Assembly: GCA_003225495.1 (NCBI GenBank)
Contig: QIAJ01000007.1
Location: forward strand, 22,167 to 86,166
Direction: 5' to 3'
Length of the DNA: 64,000 bases
Source of the DNA: Acidobacteriota bacterium
GTDB lineage: Bacteria; Acidobacteriota; Terriglobia; Terriglobales; Acidobacteriaceae
Shown: positions 36,441-45,920 of the stretch, piece after piece
Layout: each line of letters opens with the position of its first letter
Position numbering within the stretch: the stretch's first letter is position 1
Program-made: the position numbers and the translations under genes
Notes under the pieces: model-generated
Told to the model about the DNA's origin: nothing
Databases searched by the model: none
What the model saw: only the letters and a program-made list of their open reading frames with translations

Positions 36441-37358
36441 TTACTTGGCGACGGGCGAATTCACGGCAATTTCGCGGCTTTGGTACCGCCGCCCGTCAAA
36501 TGTCGCCTGCACAGTGACGTTCGAACCTTGTTGCAGATCGCGCGCCAGATGCCGAGCGCTCGGATCGAAATAAACTTCGTAGCTTTTGTTGTCGCGCGGG
36601 TCGACTACCACCAACAGGCCGCGACGGAGATCGAGATGCTCGACCCGGCCTGAGAACACGAAGGATGCTCCTGGCAAGGCGAGAATCGAAATCTGCCGCA
36701 CGACTGGGGCCTCGCCATTGCCCGGCGTAAATGCCAGGCTCACGAGCGTGCCGGGTTTCAATTCGGCGGAGCCAACGGTGCGGTCGCCTTGAAGGACCAC
36801 CGCATTTCCTGCCAGCTTCATTTTTACGGGCTCAGGAGAAATGGAGTCGCGGACGATAAGCATGCCGGTATCTGGGCGGTAGGCGACAATCTGCCCGCTG
36901 CTCTGGCCAGTGGGCATTTTTCCGGCGATGCGGATATTCCTCGCAAAAATCTGAGTGCCGGCCAACGTCGTATCCACGTAGGTGCGCTCGCCGTCTTTCA
37001 GATCATCCAATGTGCCGCCTCTGCCATCCAGGAACACGCGTGTGCGCTCGTCAAAGAGGACAGCAGTGCGTCCTCCGCCAAATACTTGAAGCGTTAAGCG
37101 ATCGCGGATGTGATCGACTTTTTGAATTGTTCCGCCCAGCAAGGTAACCTTCCCTCCCGGCATCGGTGGGATCACGTTCATGGCGGGCGGCAGAGGACGC
37201 ACCGCGTCCACGCCACCGGGGCTGATGGTGTTCGACCGCATCGGGTTGACGCCCCCGGACGCCTCAGTGCTACGATTCGCCGCTAATTGTGCAGACGGAA
37301 CAGATTGCGCCCATGCCAAACTCGTTAGAATCGCCAGACTCCAAAGCAATCGAATCAC
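36441..37358 (-). CDS. Secreted DUF5666-domain protein
   Basis: 305 residues. Start GTG 37358 with GGGGGAGGTCTGCCC upstream. Signal peptide (LLWSLAILTSLAWA) and a chain of OB-like beta units: GTIQKVDHIRDRLTLQVF, GKMPTGQSSGQIVAY, SFVFSGRVEHLDLRRGLLVV. DUF5666 domains are repeats of this GxVxxxD..... type found in exported proteins. Function unknown. It heads the phosphoesterase transcript at 36402. Confidence 0.85.
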   Translation of the reverse strand: MIRLLWSLAILTSLAWAQSVPSAQLAANRSTEASGGVNPMRSNTISPGGVDAVRPLPPAMNVIPPMPGGKVTLLGGTIQKVDHIRDRLTLQVFGGGRTAVLFDERTRVFLDGRGGTLDDLKDGERTYVDTTLAGTQIFARNIRIAGKMPTGQSSGQIVAYRPDTGMLIVRDSISPEPVKMKLAGNAVVLQGDRTVGSAELKPGTLVSLAFTPGNGEAPVVRQISILALPGASFVFSGRVEHLDLRRGLLVVVDPRDNKSYEVYFDPSARHLARDLQQGSNVTVQATFDGRRYQSREIAVNSPVAK

Positions 37359-37516
37359 GGGCAGACCTCCCCCTACGCGTCACTTACGATGCCTTTTACA
37401 GCTTGAGGGTAGCCTGCACCCTGGGGCCCGAATGGTACCGAATCGGCCTGTCGGTTGGCAGCGCAACCGGGGGGTCGTGCATCCAAAGAAGGCCCAAAAT
37501 TGCCTGGAAGGATGAC

Positions 37517-38671
37517 ATGGCTAACTGCTGGAAACGACTGCTGATCGCTGCATTACTAGCCTTTTGCGTGAGCGCCAGTGCGCTCGCTGGAGACTTGCGG
37601 ATCAACATCCCGAAGCGCAGTCATCTGACTCCGGTGCAGCGGTTGAATCGCGCAGGCGTCGAAGCAGTCCGCAAGAATCAGTACAACAAAGCCAAAGAGT
37701 TCTTCTACAGAGCCTATCTTTTTGATCCAGGCGATCCTTTCACCTTGAACAATCTCGGATACATCGCCGAGCTGGAAGGGCAACTGGAACGGGCGCAAAC
37801 TTTCTATAGTCTGGTGGCGGGACAACCGACCGAGGCACTCATCGATCAGGCGAGCACAAAGAAGTTAAAGGGTGAGTCCCTGCAGGCCGCGATCAGCGCC
37901 GTTCAGGACACATCGATGCAGATCAATCGCGCCAACGTTGCTGCTGTTCGGTTACTCGCGGAGGGTCGCACCTGGGAGGCGGAGAAGCTCTTGCAAAGTA
38001 CGCTTGCTCTCGATCCAAAAAACGGGTTCACGCTGAACAATTTGGGCGTCACGAAAGAAGCACAGGGGGAGTACCTCGAGGCATTGAAATATTACGGGGA
38101 AGTAGCTAACTCCCACACAGACGACACCGTGGTTGTCACCATGAGCACAGCTTGGAGAGGGAAGCCGGTCAGCGAAATGGCGGCTGCCAGTGCGAAGAGA
38201 CTGCGCAATCGTATGGAAACGCTGCAGAGCCCCGAGTCCCAAATGGCCCTCGCTAATTTGCGAGGCGTCTCCGCGATGAATCGCAATGACTGGCAGGCGG
38301 CATGGCAGAATTTCTCACGGGCTTACAAACTTGGCCCCAATAATGCCTTTTCGCTGAATAATCAGGGATATATGGCTGAGATGAACGGCGATCTTGAAAC
38401 CGCACAAGAGTTTTATCGTGAGGCTCAGAGAGCGGGGGAAGCAGGGGCCCGTGTCGGTCTCGCAACCCGGCGTGATGCTGAAGGTGTGAGGCTGTACTCT
38501 GTCGCAAATGGCAGCGAGGCAGAAGTTTCTGGAGTGATGGAGTCCGCGAACCGTGCGCGGCGCCGCAACCCACCGCCGATCCAACTCAAACGCCGTGATG
38601 GAACACCTGTGACCGATTCCGAGCCAGCTCCGGCCGCTGAGCCGGTTGCTAACCCCTCATCCTCCCGGTAG
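37517..38671 (+). CDS. Secreted tetratricopeptide-repeat protein
   Basis: 384 residues from ATG 37517 (TGGAAGGATGAC upstream; the frame to 37289 has no ribosome site). Signal peptide (LLIAALLAFCVSASALAG), then three pairs of TPR helices: AKEFFYRAYLFDPGDPFTLN, AEKLLQSTLALDPKNGFTLN and AWQNFSRAYKLGPNNAFSLN, each followed by NLGY/NQGYxAE. A Pro/Ala-rich tail ends the protein. It should act as a periplasmic protein-binding scaffold. Divergent from the DUF5666 gene. Confidence 0.85.
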   Translation: MANCWKRLLIAALLAFCVSASALAGDLRINIPKRSHLTPVQRLNRAGVEAVRKNQYNKAKEFFYRAYLFDPGDPFTLNNLGYIAELEGQLERAQTFYSLVAGQPTEALIDQASTKKLKGESLQAAISAVQDTSMQINRANVAAVRLLAEGRTWEAEKLLQSTLALDPKNGFTLNNLGVTKEAQGEYLEALKYYGEVANSHTDDTVVVTMSTAWRGKPVSEMAAASAKRLRNRMETLQSPESQMALANLRGVSAMNRNDWQAAWQNFSRAYKLGPNNAFSLNNQGYMAEMNGDLETAQEFYREAQRAGEAGARVGLATRRDAEGVRLYSVANGSEAEVSGVMESANRARRRNPPPIQLKRRDGTPVTDSEPAPAAEPVANPSSSR

Positions 38672-38840
38672 ACCATTCTCATCCCTGCGATTTGTAACCA
38701 CGGCGGTCTCCAATTTGCCGTGCCCTCACAATACCCGCGGGTCTCCAGAGCCCACAATCGTGGCGTCACAGCAACTTGCTTGTCGGTAGGATAAACAACG
38801 TAGAAGCCCTGAAGTAATCAGTGGTTTGCCTAATTGCGTC

Positions 38841-38860
38841 AATACAGGATTCGCTGTATT
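38841..38860. promoter_or_regulatory. Palindrome AATACAG-N6-CTGTATT, site C
   Basis: Perfect arms 38841-38847 and 38854-38860, spacer GATTCG. 95 bp upstream of the lectin-like protein start. Confidence 0.55.
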
Positions 38861-38954
38861 TTCTCGGGGCAGATCCATTAAATCTTACATTGCGTTGTTC
38901 CTTTCTGCGTTCATGCGCTTTTCGGAAGGGAATAAGCGCACGGAGGCGACTTTG

Positions 38955-40115
38955 TTGAAAAAAAGTTTTTGCCTTTTCCCCTATGATCATTTCGCACGTC
39001 TTATCTCTTATCTCCCACAGCTTCTGATCACGATCTCATTAATCGCCAGCAGTACTCTCGCAGTTGCTGCAGTGAACGCAGTCTCCATCCAGTCCCCCAA
39101 TCTTTCGGTTACCAGCACGACCAACCTGGTATCTCCTATCCATTTGCAGGCTACTGCCGAGGACACCATCACCATCACCGGATATGTCGTGTACGTTGAT
39201 GGCGCAAATGTCTTCCGCAATTTCAGCCCATCGATTGACGCCTGGATCACCCTGCCCCCAGGTCCACACACACTTTACGTAAAGGCCTGGGACTCACAGA
39301 GCAACAAGGCTACGCAGGCCTATAAGATCAACGTCGTAGGTTTCGCACCGCCCACACCTCCTGTGCACGCCCACCGTCTCCTGAATATCGACAATGGCAC
39401 CTGGACGGTAGACAATGATCCCGGCGTTGGCGGGACTTGCAATCACGGGAGCATCGCGCCTTTTTCCAGCAACGGTGACCCCAACACGAACAACCTGCCG
39501 GCGTTTGACGGAAACGGCCAGCATTTCATGGTAACCAGCGGCTGCAAATACGACGACAGTCTCTTCTACCGTAAGTTCAGCAAGGATTCCGGAAGGTATG
39601 CGGGGCACACAAATTTCCTCTGGGATTTCTGGTTCTACATTCCGACGACTACCCAGAGCAGCAACATACAAGCCATGGAGCACGACATGTTCCAGGCAGT
39701 GCAGCTCAGCGATGGCGTGCATGAATTCATGTTCGGCTCCCAATGCAACTACATTACGAACCAGTGGCAACTCTGGCTCCCTGCAGGGGGAAATTTGACT
39801 TGGGTTAACGCCGGATTATCACCGTGTCGATTCTCGACCGGCGCGTGGCACCATGCAACTTATTTTGTGCAGCGTGTGACGAGCAGCGGCTATCAGGAGA
39901 TTCCGACCAATTTTAGTCCCGCAACTGACCGCAACGTCAGCTTGCGGTATGGCACGCTGACTATTGATGGTCAATCCATGTATCTCGGCGGAACGGCATG
40001 GTCTACTAAACCAGGCTGGTCTCCAACGCTGGGCGTGCAGCACCAACTGGATAGCTCGGCGACGGGAGTGATTCTTGAAGAATATATAGACGGAGAATCG
40101 CTGATCTCGTGGTAA
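38955..40115 (+). CDS. Secreted protein with one Ig-like domain and a lectin-like domain
   Basis: 386 residues from TTG 38955 (GGAGG 8 nt upstream). Signal peptide (LPQLLITISLIASSTLAVAA), one Ig-like unit (SIQSPNLSVTSTTNLVSP, VYVDGANVF, LPPGPHTLYVKAWDS) and a C-terminal beta-sandwich (NFLWDFWFYIPTTTQSSNIQ, GVHEFMFGSQCNY, GAWHHATYFVQR, EYIDGESLISW). The layout parallels 31547-32833, which has two Ig-like units. Inferred extracellular glycan binding. Convergent with the GT4 gene, separated by 4 bp. The upstream region has a perfect AATACAG palindrome. Confidence 0.82.
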   Translation: MKKSFCLFPYDHFARLISYLPQLLITISLIASSTLAVAAVNAVSIQSPNLSVTSTTNLVSPIHLQATAEDTITITGYVVYVDGANVFRNFSPSIDAWITLPPGPHTLYVKAWDSQSNKATQAYKINVVGFAPPTPPVHAHRLLNIDNGTWTVDNDPGVGGTCNHGSIAPFSSNGDPNTNNLPAFDGNGQHFMVTSGCKYDDSLFYRKFSKDSGRYAGHTNFLWDFWFYIPTTTQSSNIQAMEHDMFQAVQLSDGVHEFMFGSQCNYITNQWQLWLPAGGNLTWVNAGLSPCRFSTGAWHHATYFVQRVTSSGYQEIPTNFSPATDRNVSLRYGTLTIDGQSMYLGGTAWSTKPGWSPTLGVQHQLDSSATGVILEEYIDGESLISW

Positions 40116-40119
40116 GCAA

Positions 40120-41523
40120 CTAGGTACCACTGCTCGATTCACGAACAGGCGCAATTTCATTCCGGGCGCCGGCACCCTCCGGCGCCAGTCTTTCCTCCAG
40201 TGAAGTGTTATCGCGAATTCCCCAATCGCCCAGCGCGTCCGGTGGCAGGCCATGGAGGGCAGACCGCAACGACCGACGGCGCCAGCGGTTGAGAAACCTG
40301 GAGCGGCTTGAAAAATCGAATGTCCGCTTACGCCTCTCCAGTTCGAACCACCGCAGATAGTGACGAACGACGTGCGGCATCGTCATTCGGATTGCCGCGG
40401 AATAATTCTGCTCAGCGGCCCAGCGCTGCGCCTCGGCAGAGTCCAGCAGCGCTATCAGTTGTGTGGCTAGATCTACTGGATCGCCAACTTTGTAAAAACT
40501 GATCGCCATACTTTCGTCGGCCGCCATATCGCGGAAATCGCCAATGTCCGCCGAAACTACTGGTACTCCATATTCACAGGCCTGATGCGCCGGACCGCTC
40601 GACCCAGTCGCCGAGTCATACGGAAGAACGACCACGCTGGTAGTTTTGAAAAGGTCAGGAACTTCTTCTTCCGCAACATAGCCTCGGAATTCAATTCGCT
40701 TGTTCGCGCCATATTTGTCGCGGATCGATTCCCAGTATCCCGGCTTGGTGTGGTGATTCGCTCCCGCGATCACCAGTTTTGCATTGGGCACCCGTTGCAA
40801 AACTGCAGGAAATGCCTCCATCAAAGTTTCCAGGCGTTTGTAAGTTCCCCAGTGGCCGATGGCGAGAACGCGTTGATCTGGGTTGCCCCGAAGAGAGAAG
40901 TCCGGGGGACTGGGACAAGCTGCAAAAGTACCGTGCGTTCCGAGCAGAACGTTCTGCGCCGCATATTTCGACATTAGAGTGCGCCGGTACCCCGAGAGCA
41001 GGACCGAAACGGAATTGGCTCGTAGCAAAGCGCGAGTCGCCATTTCGCTGCCCAGGCGGAAAATGCGCTCCTGCTTCATGCCTGCTCCGGCAAAATCAAC
41101 ATGCTCAAGAATGTGGTGCAGTGTGACATGCGTAAAGTAACCCATCGAGCGCGTAAGCGCCGGGATGCACAGTCCCGCAAATGCAGCGACCGGGTGTTCC
41201 TGGGTCGCGAAAGTCGAGTAAACGAGATTGAACCAGACCACATCCGGTTTCAGGCGGCGGACCGAGCGCGCGATGTTCATTGGTGCCGCCAAGCTGTTCG
41301 AGTCCCAGCATCGTTCGACGTGAAAGCCTTTCAGTTCCTGCTGCGCCTCCTGGCTCAGCGGTTTCCCATCTTTATCAGTTGCCCACTCGTAGTTGGTGAG
41401 TTTGTCACCGAGAATGGTGAGATTGACCAGCGGATTTCGCTGGAGTTCGCGCGCCAAATGAAATCCATATTCGTTCAACTGGCGGCCGCTGGGTGGGAAA
41501 GCTGTGACCAGACAAATCTTCAT
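40120..41523 (-). CDS. Family 4 glycosyltransferase of the exopolysaccharide locus
   Basis: 467 residues, GT-B fold. KICLVTAFPPSGRQLNEYGF opens the N-terminal domain; C-terminal donor domain has RVLAIGHWGTYKRLETLMEAF, GYVAEEEVPDLFKTTSVVVLP and SGPAHQACEYGVPVVSA. The last ~60 residues are basic and Arg-rich. It is downstream of the TPR/barrel gene on the same strand with a 36-bp gap, so probably co-transcribed. It would transfer a sugar to a lipid-linked intermediate on the cytoplasmic face. Confidence 0.9.
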   Translation of the reverse strand: MKICLVTAFPPSGRQLNEYGFHLARELQRNPLVNLTILGDKLTNYEWATDKDGKPLSQEAQQELKGFHVERCWDSNSLAAPMNIARSVRRLKPDVVWFNLVYSTFATQEHPVAAFAGLCIPALTRSMGYFTHVTLHHILEHVDFAGAGMKQERIFRLGSEMATRALLRANSVSVLLSGYRRTLMSKYAAQNVLLGTHGTFAACPSPPDFSLRGNPDQRVLAIGHWGTYKRLETLMEAFPAVLQRVPNAKLVIAGANHHTKPGYWESIRDKYGANKRIEFRGYVAEEEVPDLFKTTSVVVLPYDSATGSSGPAHQACEYGVPVVSADIGDFRDMAADESMAISFYKVGDPVDLATQLIALLDSAEAQRWAAEQNYSAAIRMTMPHVVRHYLRWFELERRKRTFDFSSRSRFLNRWRRRSLRSALHGLPPDALGDWGIRDNTSLEERLAPEGAGARNEIAPVRESSSGT

Positions 41524-41559
41524 GAAGGCCCGACTCTCACTATCTCAACTCTCTCTTTT

Positions 41560-44500
41560 CTAGAACAAGCTGATGCGAACAAACGGCCGGAACTGCTGAT
41601 TGTTTCCGCCGCTGAAATTGAAAAAGCTTTCCTGCTGCACCCCCGCCGAGAAACGTATCGGATAGCGCAAGGGAAGCGGCTGACCGTTTTCTTCAAAGGT
41701 GCGGCGGAATGGCATGGCGTATGAGACGCTGAACCCGCTCTCCACCGCGTCATAGAGGTGAAAACCCATATTGCGCGAGTACGCGACAGATGCTTCCACG
41801 GTCCAGTTTTTCTTGAACGAATACTCGACATTCGCCGCCGGACGAAACGCCTGCGCAATCGCAAACTGCTGGCCCTCAACGCGCCACGAGCGCAGATATT
41901 CGCCGATCGCGCGCAGCCGCAGGTTCTCAGAAAACTTCTCTTCGATCCCGCCATAAGTGGAGGTGTAGTAGAATTCGCGGATTACCGGGAAGAATTGCTC
42001 ATCCCGCGCTCCCCATCCCGTAACAAAAGCTGTCCTGCCCCACGGCCTCCCGACCCGGAATTCCAGCGCGGCGGCAAGGTCTCGAGAACGAAGATTGCTC
42101 TCGGTGAACGGGCCGGCTTCTCGAATTGCGTATCCCCTAACCGAAACCCAGTTGAAGAAGGAACTCGTCGACAAATAAATGAATTGCCGGAAGAGATTCT
42201 GGTTCATGTGCAGCGGGTCTTCCGAGTCTCTGCGCAGGGTCTTCTGCAGGCCGGCACTCAAGCTGAATACGTTGTCGCCCAGCCGGAACGTCGGGTTCAC
42301 CGCGAAATTAAACGAATAGTCGGTGGTGTCGCGATTGGTGATCGTGTTATCGCTGGGCAGCGAAATTACGCCACGGGCATTTCGAATCTGGAAGAATCCG
42401 CCCACATCGGGCATACCCTGCAAGTGCAGACGATATCCTGTGGTCCACTGCGTCTCGATCGACGAGCGTGGTGTCGGCAACAAACCCTGCGGTGCGCCGA
42501 TGAGCTGCGCGTCCAACGCATATACTGTCGTGTTTTCGAAGATCGGCGCCACCGAAAAATCCGAATGCATGCTAAGCGTGTGATTAATACGGATGCCTTC
42601 GTCGCCACCCGCACGGAGCAATTCGCGTTCCGCTGTCGGATCGTCACCGGCTGCCTGCGAAGCCAGGGCAAACGCCGAGAGCGCCTGCGCATTCTGGTGT
42701 TGTTGGCGATAGATGGCGGCCTTGGTCAGAAGAAACTGGTAACTGGCGTCAGAATCGTCCAGATGGCGGCTGATTGCATTGACCTGGCCTTCTGCGCGCG
42801 GCGTATCGCCCAGCGCCAGGTAGGTATTCGCGAGACCAAGCCGAACGCTGGTTTCGCTCGCTCCTCCTGCCAGCGCCCGCTGAAAATAAGTTTCGGCGAG
42901 TTCATATTCATGCATGGCGAGAAACAGGTCCGCCGCCTCCAGCAATTGCATGCCGGTCGGAGGAGGTGTACGCCCACCTGCCGATTCCATCAATGACAGA
43001 GTGATCTGCCGGCGCGCGTCATCGGTATCGCCTTTCTTCATCATGAGCTGTGCGACTGCCAATCGCACGCTGGTGCGGTCGCTGTCGGGAGCCGTAAGAG
43101 CTCGCTCGAAGCGCTCCATCGCAGCGGTCTGCTCGCCAAGCAGCGTCAAGGCTTCGCCCGTGGAAAGATAAATCGTGCTCGGCCCCAGCTTCTCCGCCTG
43201 AGCGATGTACTCCATGCTCTTTTCGCGGTCGCCCAACTGAGCGTAAGCCCGCGCCAGCTGCGCATAGACAGCACTGTTATTCGGCGCCAATTTGTCCGAC
43301 GCCTGAAGCTCGTCAATCGCTTCATGGAACTCATGCAAGTCGTACAACGTATTGGCCAGCGCCAGGTGCAGCGCCGCGTCGTTGGGAGCGCTCTTCAATG
43401 CAATGCGGTATTCCGACGCCGACTGTTTCAGCATCCCTTCGTCGCCATAGGCGGTGCCCCGGATCAAATGCAGCGCCATTGAATCGCCCAGTTCTTTCTC
43501 GGCGAGCTTCGCCTGCTGTAACGCAATCTGTGGACGATGCAAGTCCAGATTGGCATAAGCGAGTCCGAGATGGGCCTCGCCATTCTTCGGTTCGATGCGA
43601 AGAGCTGCCTCAAAGTCCGCAGCCGCTTCCGCGCCTTTGCGGAGATCGTGCAACACAAACCCACGATTCACATACGCGGTCGCTATCTTGGGATCGCGCT
43701 CGAGTGAACGAGTAAAAGCCGCCTGTGCCTGCTCCAGATCTCGATTGTGTTTGTGCACATATCCAGCCAACAAAGGGAGCGTCGGCTCCTTGAGCAGAAT
43801 CTCTTCATATTTCGTAGTCAGCTGCAACAGTTCGTCGTACTTCTCGAGGTGAAGCAAGTCGTATCCGTAATAGACCACGACGTCGCGATCGCGAGGCAGT
43901 TTCTGAATCGCAACCTGCGCGACTTCGGCAGACTCCTGATATTTGCCGGTCCACATCAGATAGCGTTCTTTTTCCCGCATTACTTGCGGATCCTGCTGCA
44001 TCTGTGGATTGGCGCGGCTCAACCACTGCGCTGCGAGAGGGAATTGCTTGCCTTCGATTCCGGCATTCATGCCGCCGGCAATAATCAGGCTATTGGTGGG
44101 GGCAAATTCATAAGCCTTCCGATATTCGGCCTCGGCCTTCGCAAAATCTCGGCGCGAAGTGTACATGTCGCCCAGAGCCAGATAGGGAACATAGAGCCGC
44201 GGGTAAGCAGCCTTTAGTCTTTGAAAATATTTCTCCGCTTCGCGATCTTGACCCAGGACACGCGACACCGATCCGAGAGACGTTAGTGCCTGGCGGTTCA
44301 CGGGATCGATAACCAGGATTTTTTTGTAGACGCGGACTGCATCGTCCCCGCGCCCCATTTTGGCCAGCACGTCTCCGCTCAGTTGCAACGCATTTGGATC
44401 CTTGGCGTTCAGATCTAACGCGGCGTTGACATCCTTCAAGGCGCCTTCCGAGTCGCCTGCGGCCAGTTTGATCATCGCGCGAAGCCGCAGAAAATCCTCT

Positions 44501-45738
44501 TGCCCATGACCGCGCACATTGAGGGTCGCAATCTGCGATTGCGCGATTCCCAACTGGCTCTTGGCCGCCGCGTCGTCGTGCAGGCGCTCATAGAGTTCCA
44601 TCAGGTTCATGTGAAGCTGGATCGGATATAGCATGCCTTCGGGCGGTGACTGTGGCAGATTGCTAAGAGCGGCGTTGTATTCCTGAACCGCATCTTGATT
44701 TCGCTCTTCCATGCGCGCCACTTCACCCTGAATCGCGTGCAGACGGTAGTTCTGCGCGTCCAATCCGGCGGCGCGTTTGAGAAATCCTTTAGCTGCTTCC
44801 GTGGACCCGGCGCCAAGCTGCGCCTGCGCGGCAGACAACTGCAGGTTCAAGTCCTGCGGCGCAGCCTCCGCCGCCTCGGAATAAAGCTTCGCCGCCTCTT
44901 CCGGCTTGCCGGACAGTTGATACGTGTAAGCTAACTCCGCTTTCACATCAGGTCCTGGACTCCGAATTCCTTTGAGAGCAGTGATAGCGGCGGAATAGTT
45001 TCCCGTTTCCCGATAGAACCCTGCCAGCGATCTGAGCACTTCCGGATTGTTCGGCGAACGCTTCTTGGCAATCTCCAGATAATGCTTCGCATCATCGAAC
45101 TTCTTCATTCGTTGATACGTCAAGGCCAGCAGTAGTTCCGAGCGTGCCGCTGGTTGTAGCCGTTCTGCGCGATCCAATGGGGCGATAGCCTGATCATATT
45201 GCCCCGTTTGCAGAAAGATTTCGCCGAGCAGCAGCAGATCATTGGTCCGCTTCGGATCGGCCGCCAGCACACGATTCAAGATCGCCTCGGCTTCATCCTT
45301 CCGTCCCATCGCGCTGTAAGTCTGTGCCAGTCCTGACATGCCTTCGAGCGACGACGGATTCGTCCGCAACCCGTGGTTGTAAGCATCCACCGCAAGTTGC
45401 GATTTGCCCGCGAGCCGCGCTGCATAGCCCAGGAGAAACCAGAGCTGAGCGTCGTTCGGTGCCGACTCCGCAGCGCGCTGCGCGAAGTCAACCGCCGCGG
45501 CGTAGTTGTGACTCTTCAGCGCATTTTCCGCAGCGCGCGCCAATCGCGCGTTCTGAATATTGGATCCCCAACCCAATTCCTTCTGAGACGATTCTGATTG
45601 CTGACGCTTTTGGGCAGGCGTCTGCGGCCGCGCCGTTTCCGTCTGCGGTTGCGTCGATCCCGAATTTATTTTGTACGTTTGGTCTTGCCCAGTTGCAGTT
45701 GTCACCGCGAGGGCAGCCAAAACAAACCAATATTTCAT
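41560..45738 (-). CDS. TPR-rich outer-membrane protein, BcsC/PgaA/PelB-like exporter
   Basis: About 1392 residues from ATG 45738 (TTG 45759 is an alternative). Signal peptide (WFVLAALAVTTATG), then roughly 25-30 TPR units over ~1000 residues (for example WFLLGYAARLAGKSQLAVDA, YNHGL; AYVNRGFVLHDLRKGAEAAA). The last ~340 residues are an amphipathic beta-strand region (YRLHLQGMPDVGGFFQIRNA, WTVEASVAYSRNMGF) ending in FRPFVRISLF, with a terminal Phe typical of outer-membrane barrels. This is the layout of exopolysaccharide export porins. It diverges from the membrane-protein operon at 45921. Confidence 0.88.
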   Translation of the reverse strand: MKYWFVLAALAVTTATGQDQTYKINSGSTQPQTETARPQTPAQKRQQSESSQKELGWGSNIQNARLARAAENALKSHNYAAAVDFAQRAAESAPNDAQLWFLLGYAARLAGKSQLAVDAYNHGLRTNPSSLEGMSGLAQTYSAMGRKDEAEAILNRVLAADPKRTNDLLLLGEIFLQTGQYDQAIAPLDRAERLQPAARSELLLALTYQRMKKFDDAKHYLEIAKKRSPNNPEVLRSLAGFYRETGNYSAAITALKGIRSPGPDVKAELAYTYQLSGKPEEAAKLYSEAAEAAPQDLNLQLSAAQAQLGAGSTEAAKGFLKRAAGLDAQNYRLHAIQGEVARMEERNQDAVQEYNAALSNLPQSPPEGMLYPIQLHMNLMELYERLHDDAAAKSQLGIAQSQIATLNVRGHGQEDFLRLRAMIKLAAGDSEGALKDVNAALDLNAKDPNALQLSGDVLAKMGRGDDAVRVYKKILVIDPVNRQALTSLGSVSRVLGQDREAEKYFQRLKAAYPRLYVPYLALGDMYTSRRDFAKAEAEYRKAYEFAPTNSLIIAGGMNAGIEGKQFPLAAQWLSRANPQMQQDPQVMREKERYLMWTGKYQESAEVAQVAIQKLPRDRDVVVYYGYDLLHLEKYDELLQLTTKYEEILLKEPTLPLLAGYVHKHNRDLEQAQAAFTRSLERDPKIATAYVNRGFVLHDLRKGAEAAADFEAALRIEPKNGEAHLGLAYANLDLHRPQIALQQAKLAEKELGDSMALHLIRGTAYGDEGMLKQSASEYRIALKSAPNDAALHLALANTLYDLHEFHEAIDELQASDKLAPNNSAVYAQLARAYAQLGDREKSMEYIAQAEKLGPSTIYLSTGEALTLLGEQTAAMERFERALTAPDSDRTSVRLAVAQLMMKKGDTDDARRQITLSLMESAGGRTPPPTGMQLLEAADLFLAMHEYELAETYFQRALAGGASETSVRLGLANTYLALGDTPRAEGQVNAISRHLDDSDASYQFLLTKAAIYRQQHQNAQALSAFALASQAAGDDPTAERELLRAGGDEGIRINHTLSMHSDFSVAPIFENTTVYALDAQLIGAPQGLLPTPRSSIETQWTTGYRLHLQGMPDVGGFFQIRNARGVISLPSDNTITNRDTTDYSFNFAVNPTFRLGDNVFSLSAGLQKTLRRDSEDPLHMNQNLFRQFIYLSTSSFFNWVSVRGYAIREAGPFTESNLRSRDLAAALEFRVGRPWGRTAFVTGWGARDEQFFPVIREFYYTSTYGGIEEKFSENLRLRAIGEYLRSWRVEGQQFAIAQAFRPAANVEYSFKKNWTVEASVAYSRNMGFHLYDAVESGFSVSYAMPFRRTFEENGQPLPLRYPIRFSAGVQQESFFNFSGGNNQQFRPFVRISLF

Positions 45739-45920
45739 GTGGTGAATCCGGGAGCTCAAGGCGCCTCCGCCGAACTGACTGGATTGCGCTTACTTCGATT
45801 CGTAAGTGGGTCTGTGCGTTGGCTGACCTACTTCTGTTCCACACAACTGGTTCGCTCGGTAGGATTCCAAGCAACCGCCTGCCCGCCGGGATAATCCAAG
45901 GTCCCGACCGGAGGATCTCT
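45739..45920. promoter_or_regulatory. Divergent promoter region of the exopolysaccharide locus
   Basis: 182 bp between the TPR/barrel gene and the GTG-initiated operon. No clear -35/-10 pair was assigned, but both transcripts must start here. Confidence 0.45.

Noticed and set aside
41758-42996. A 412-codon open frame on the plus strand inside the TPR/barrel gene
   Set aside because: It is antisense to strong protein signal, lacks a ribosome site and is rich in Arg, Cys and Trp in a manner typical of shadow frames.
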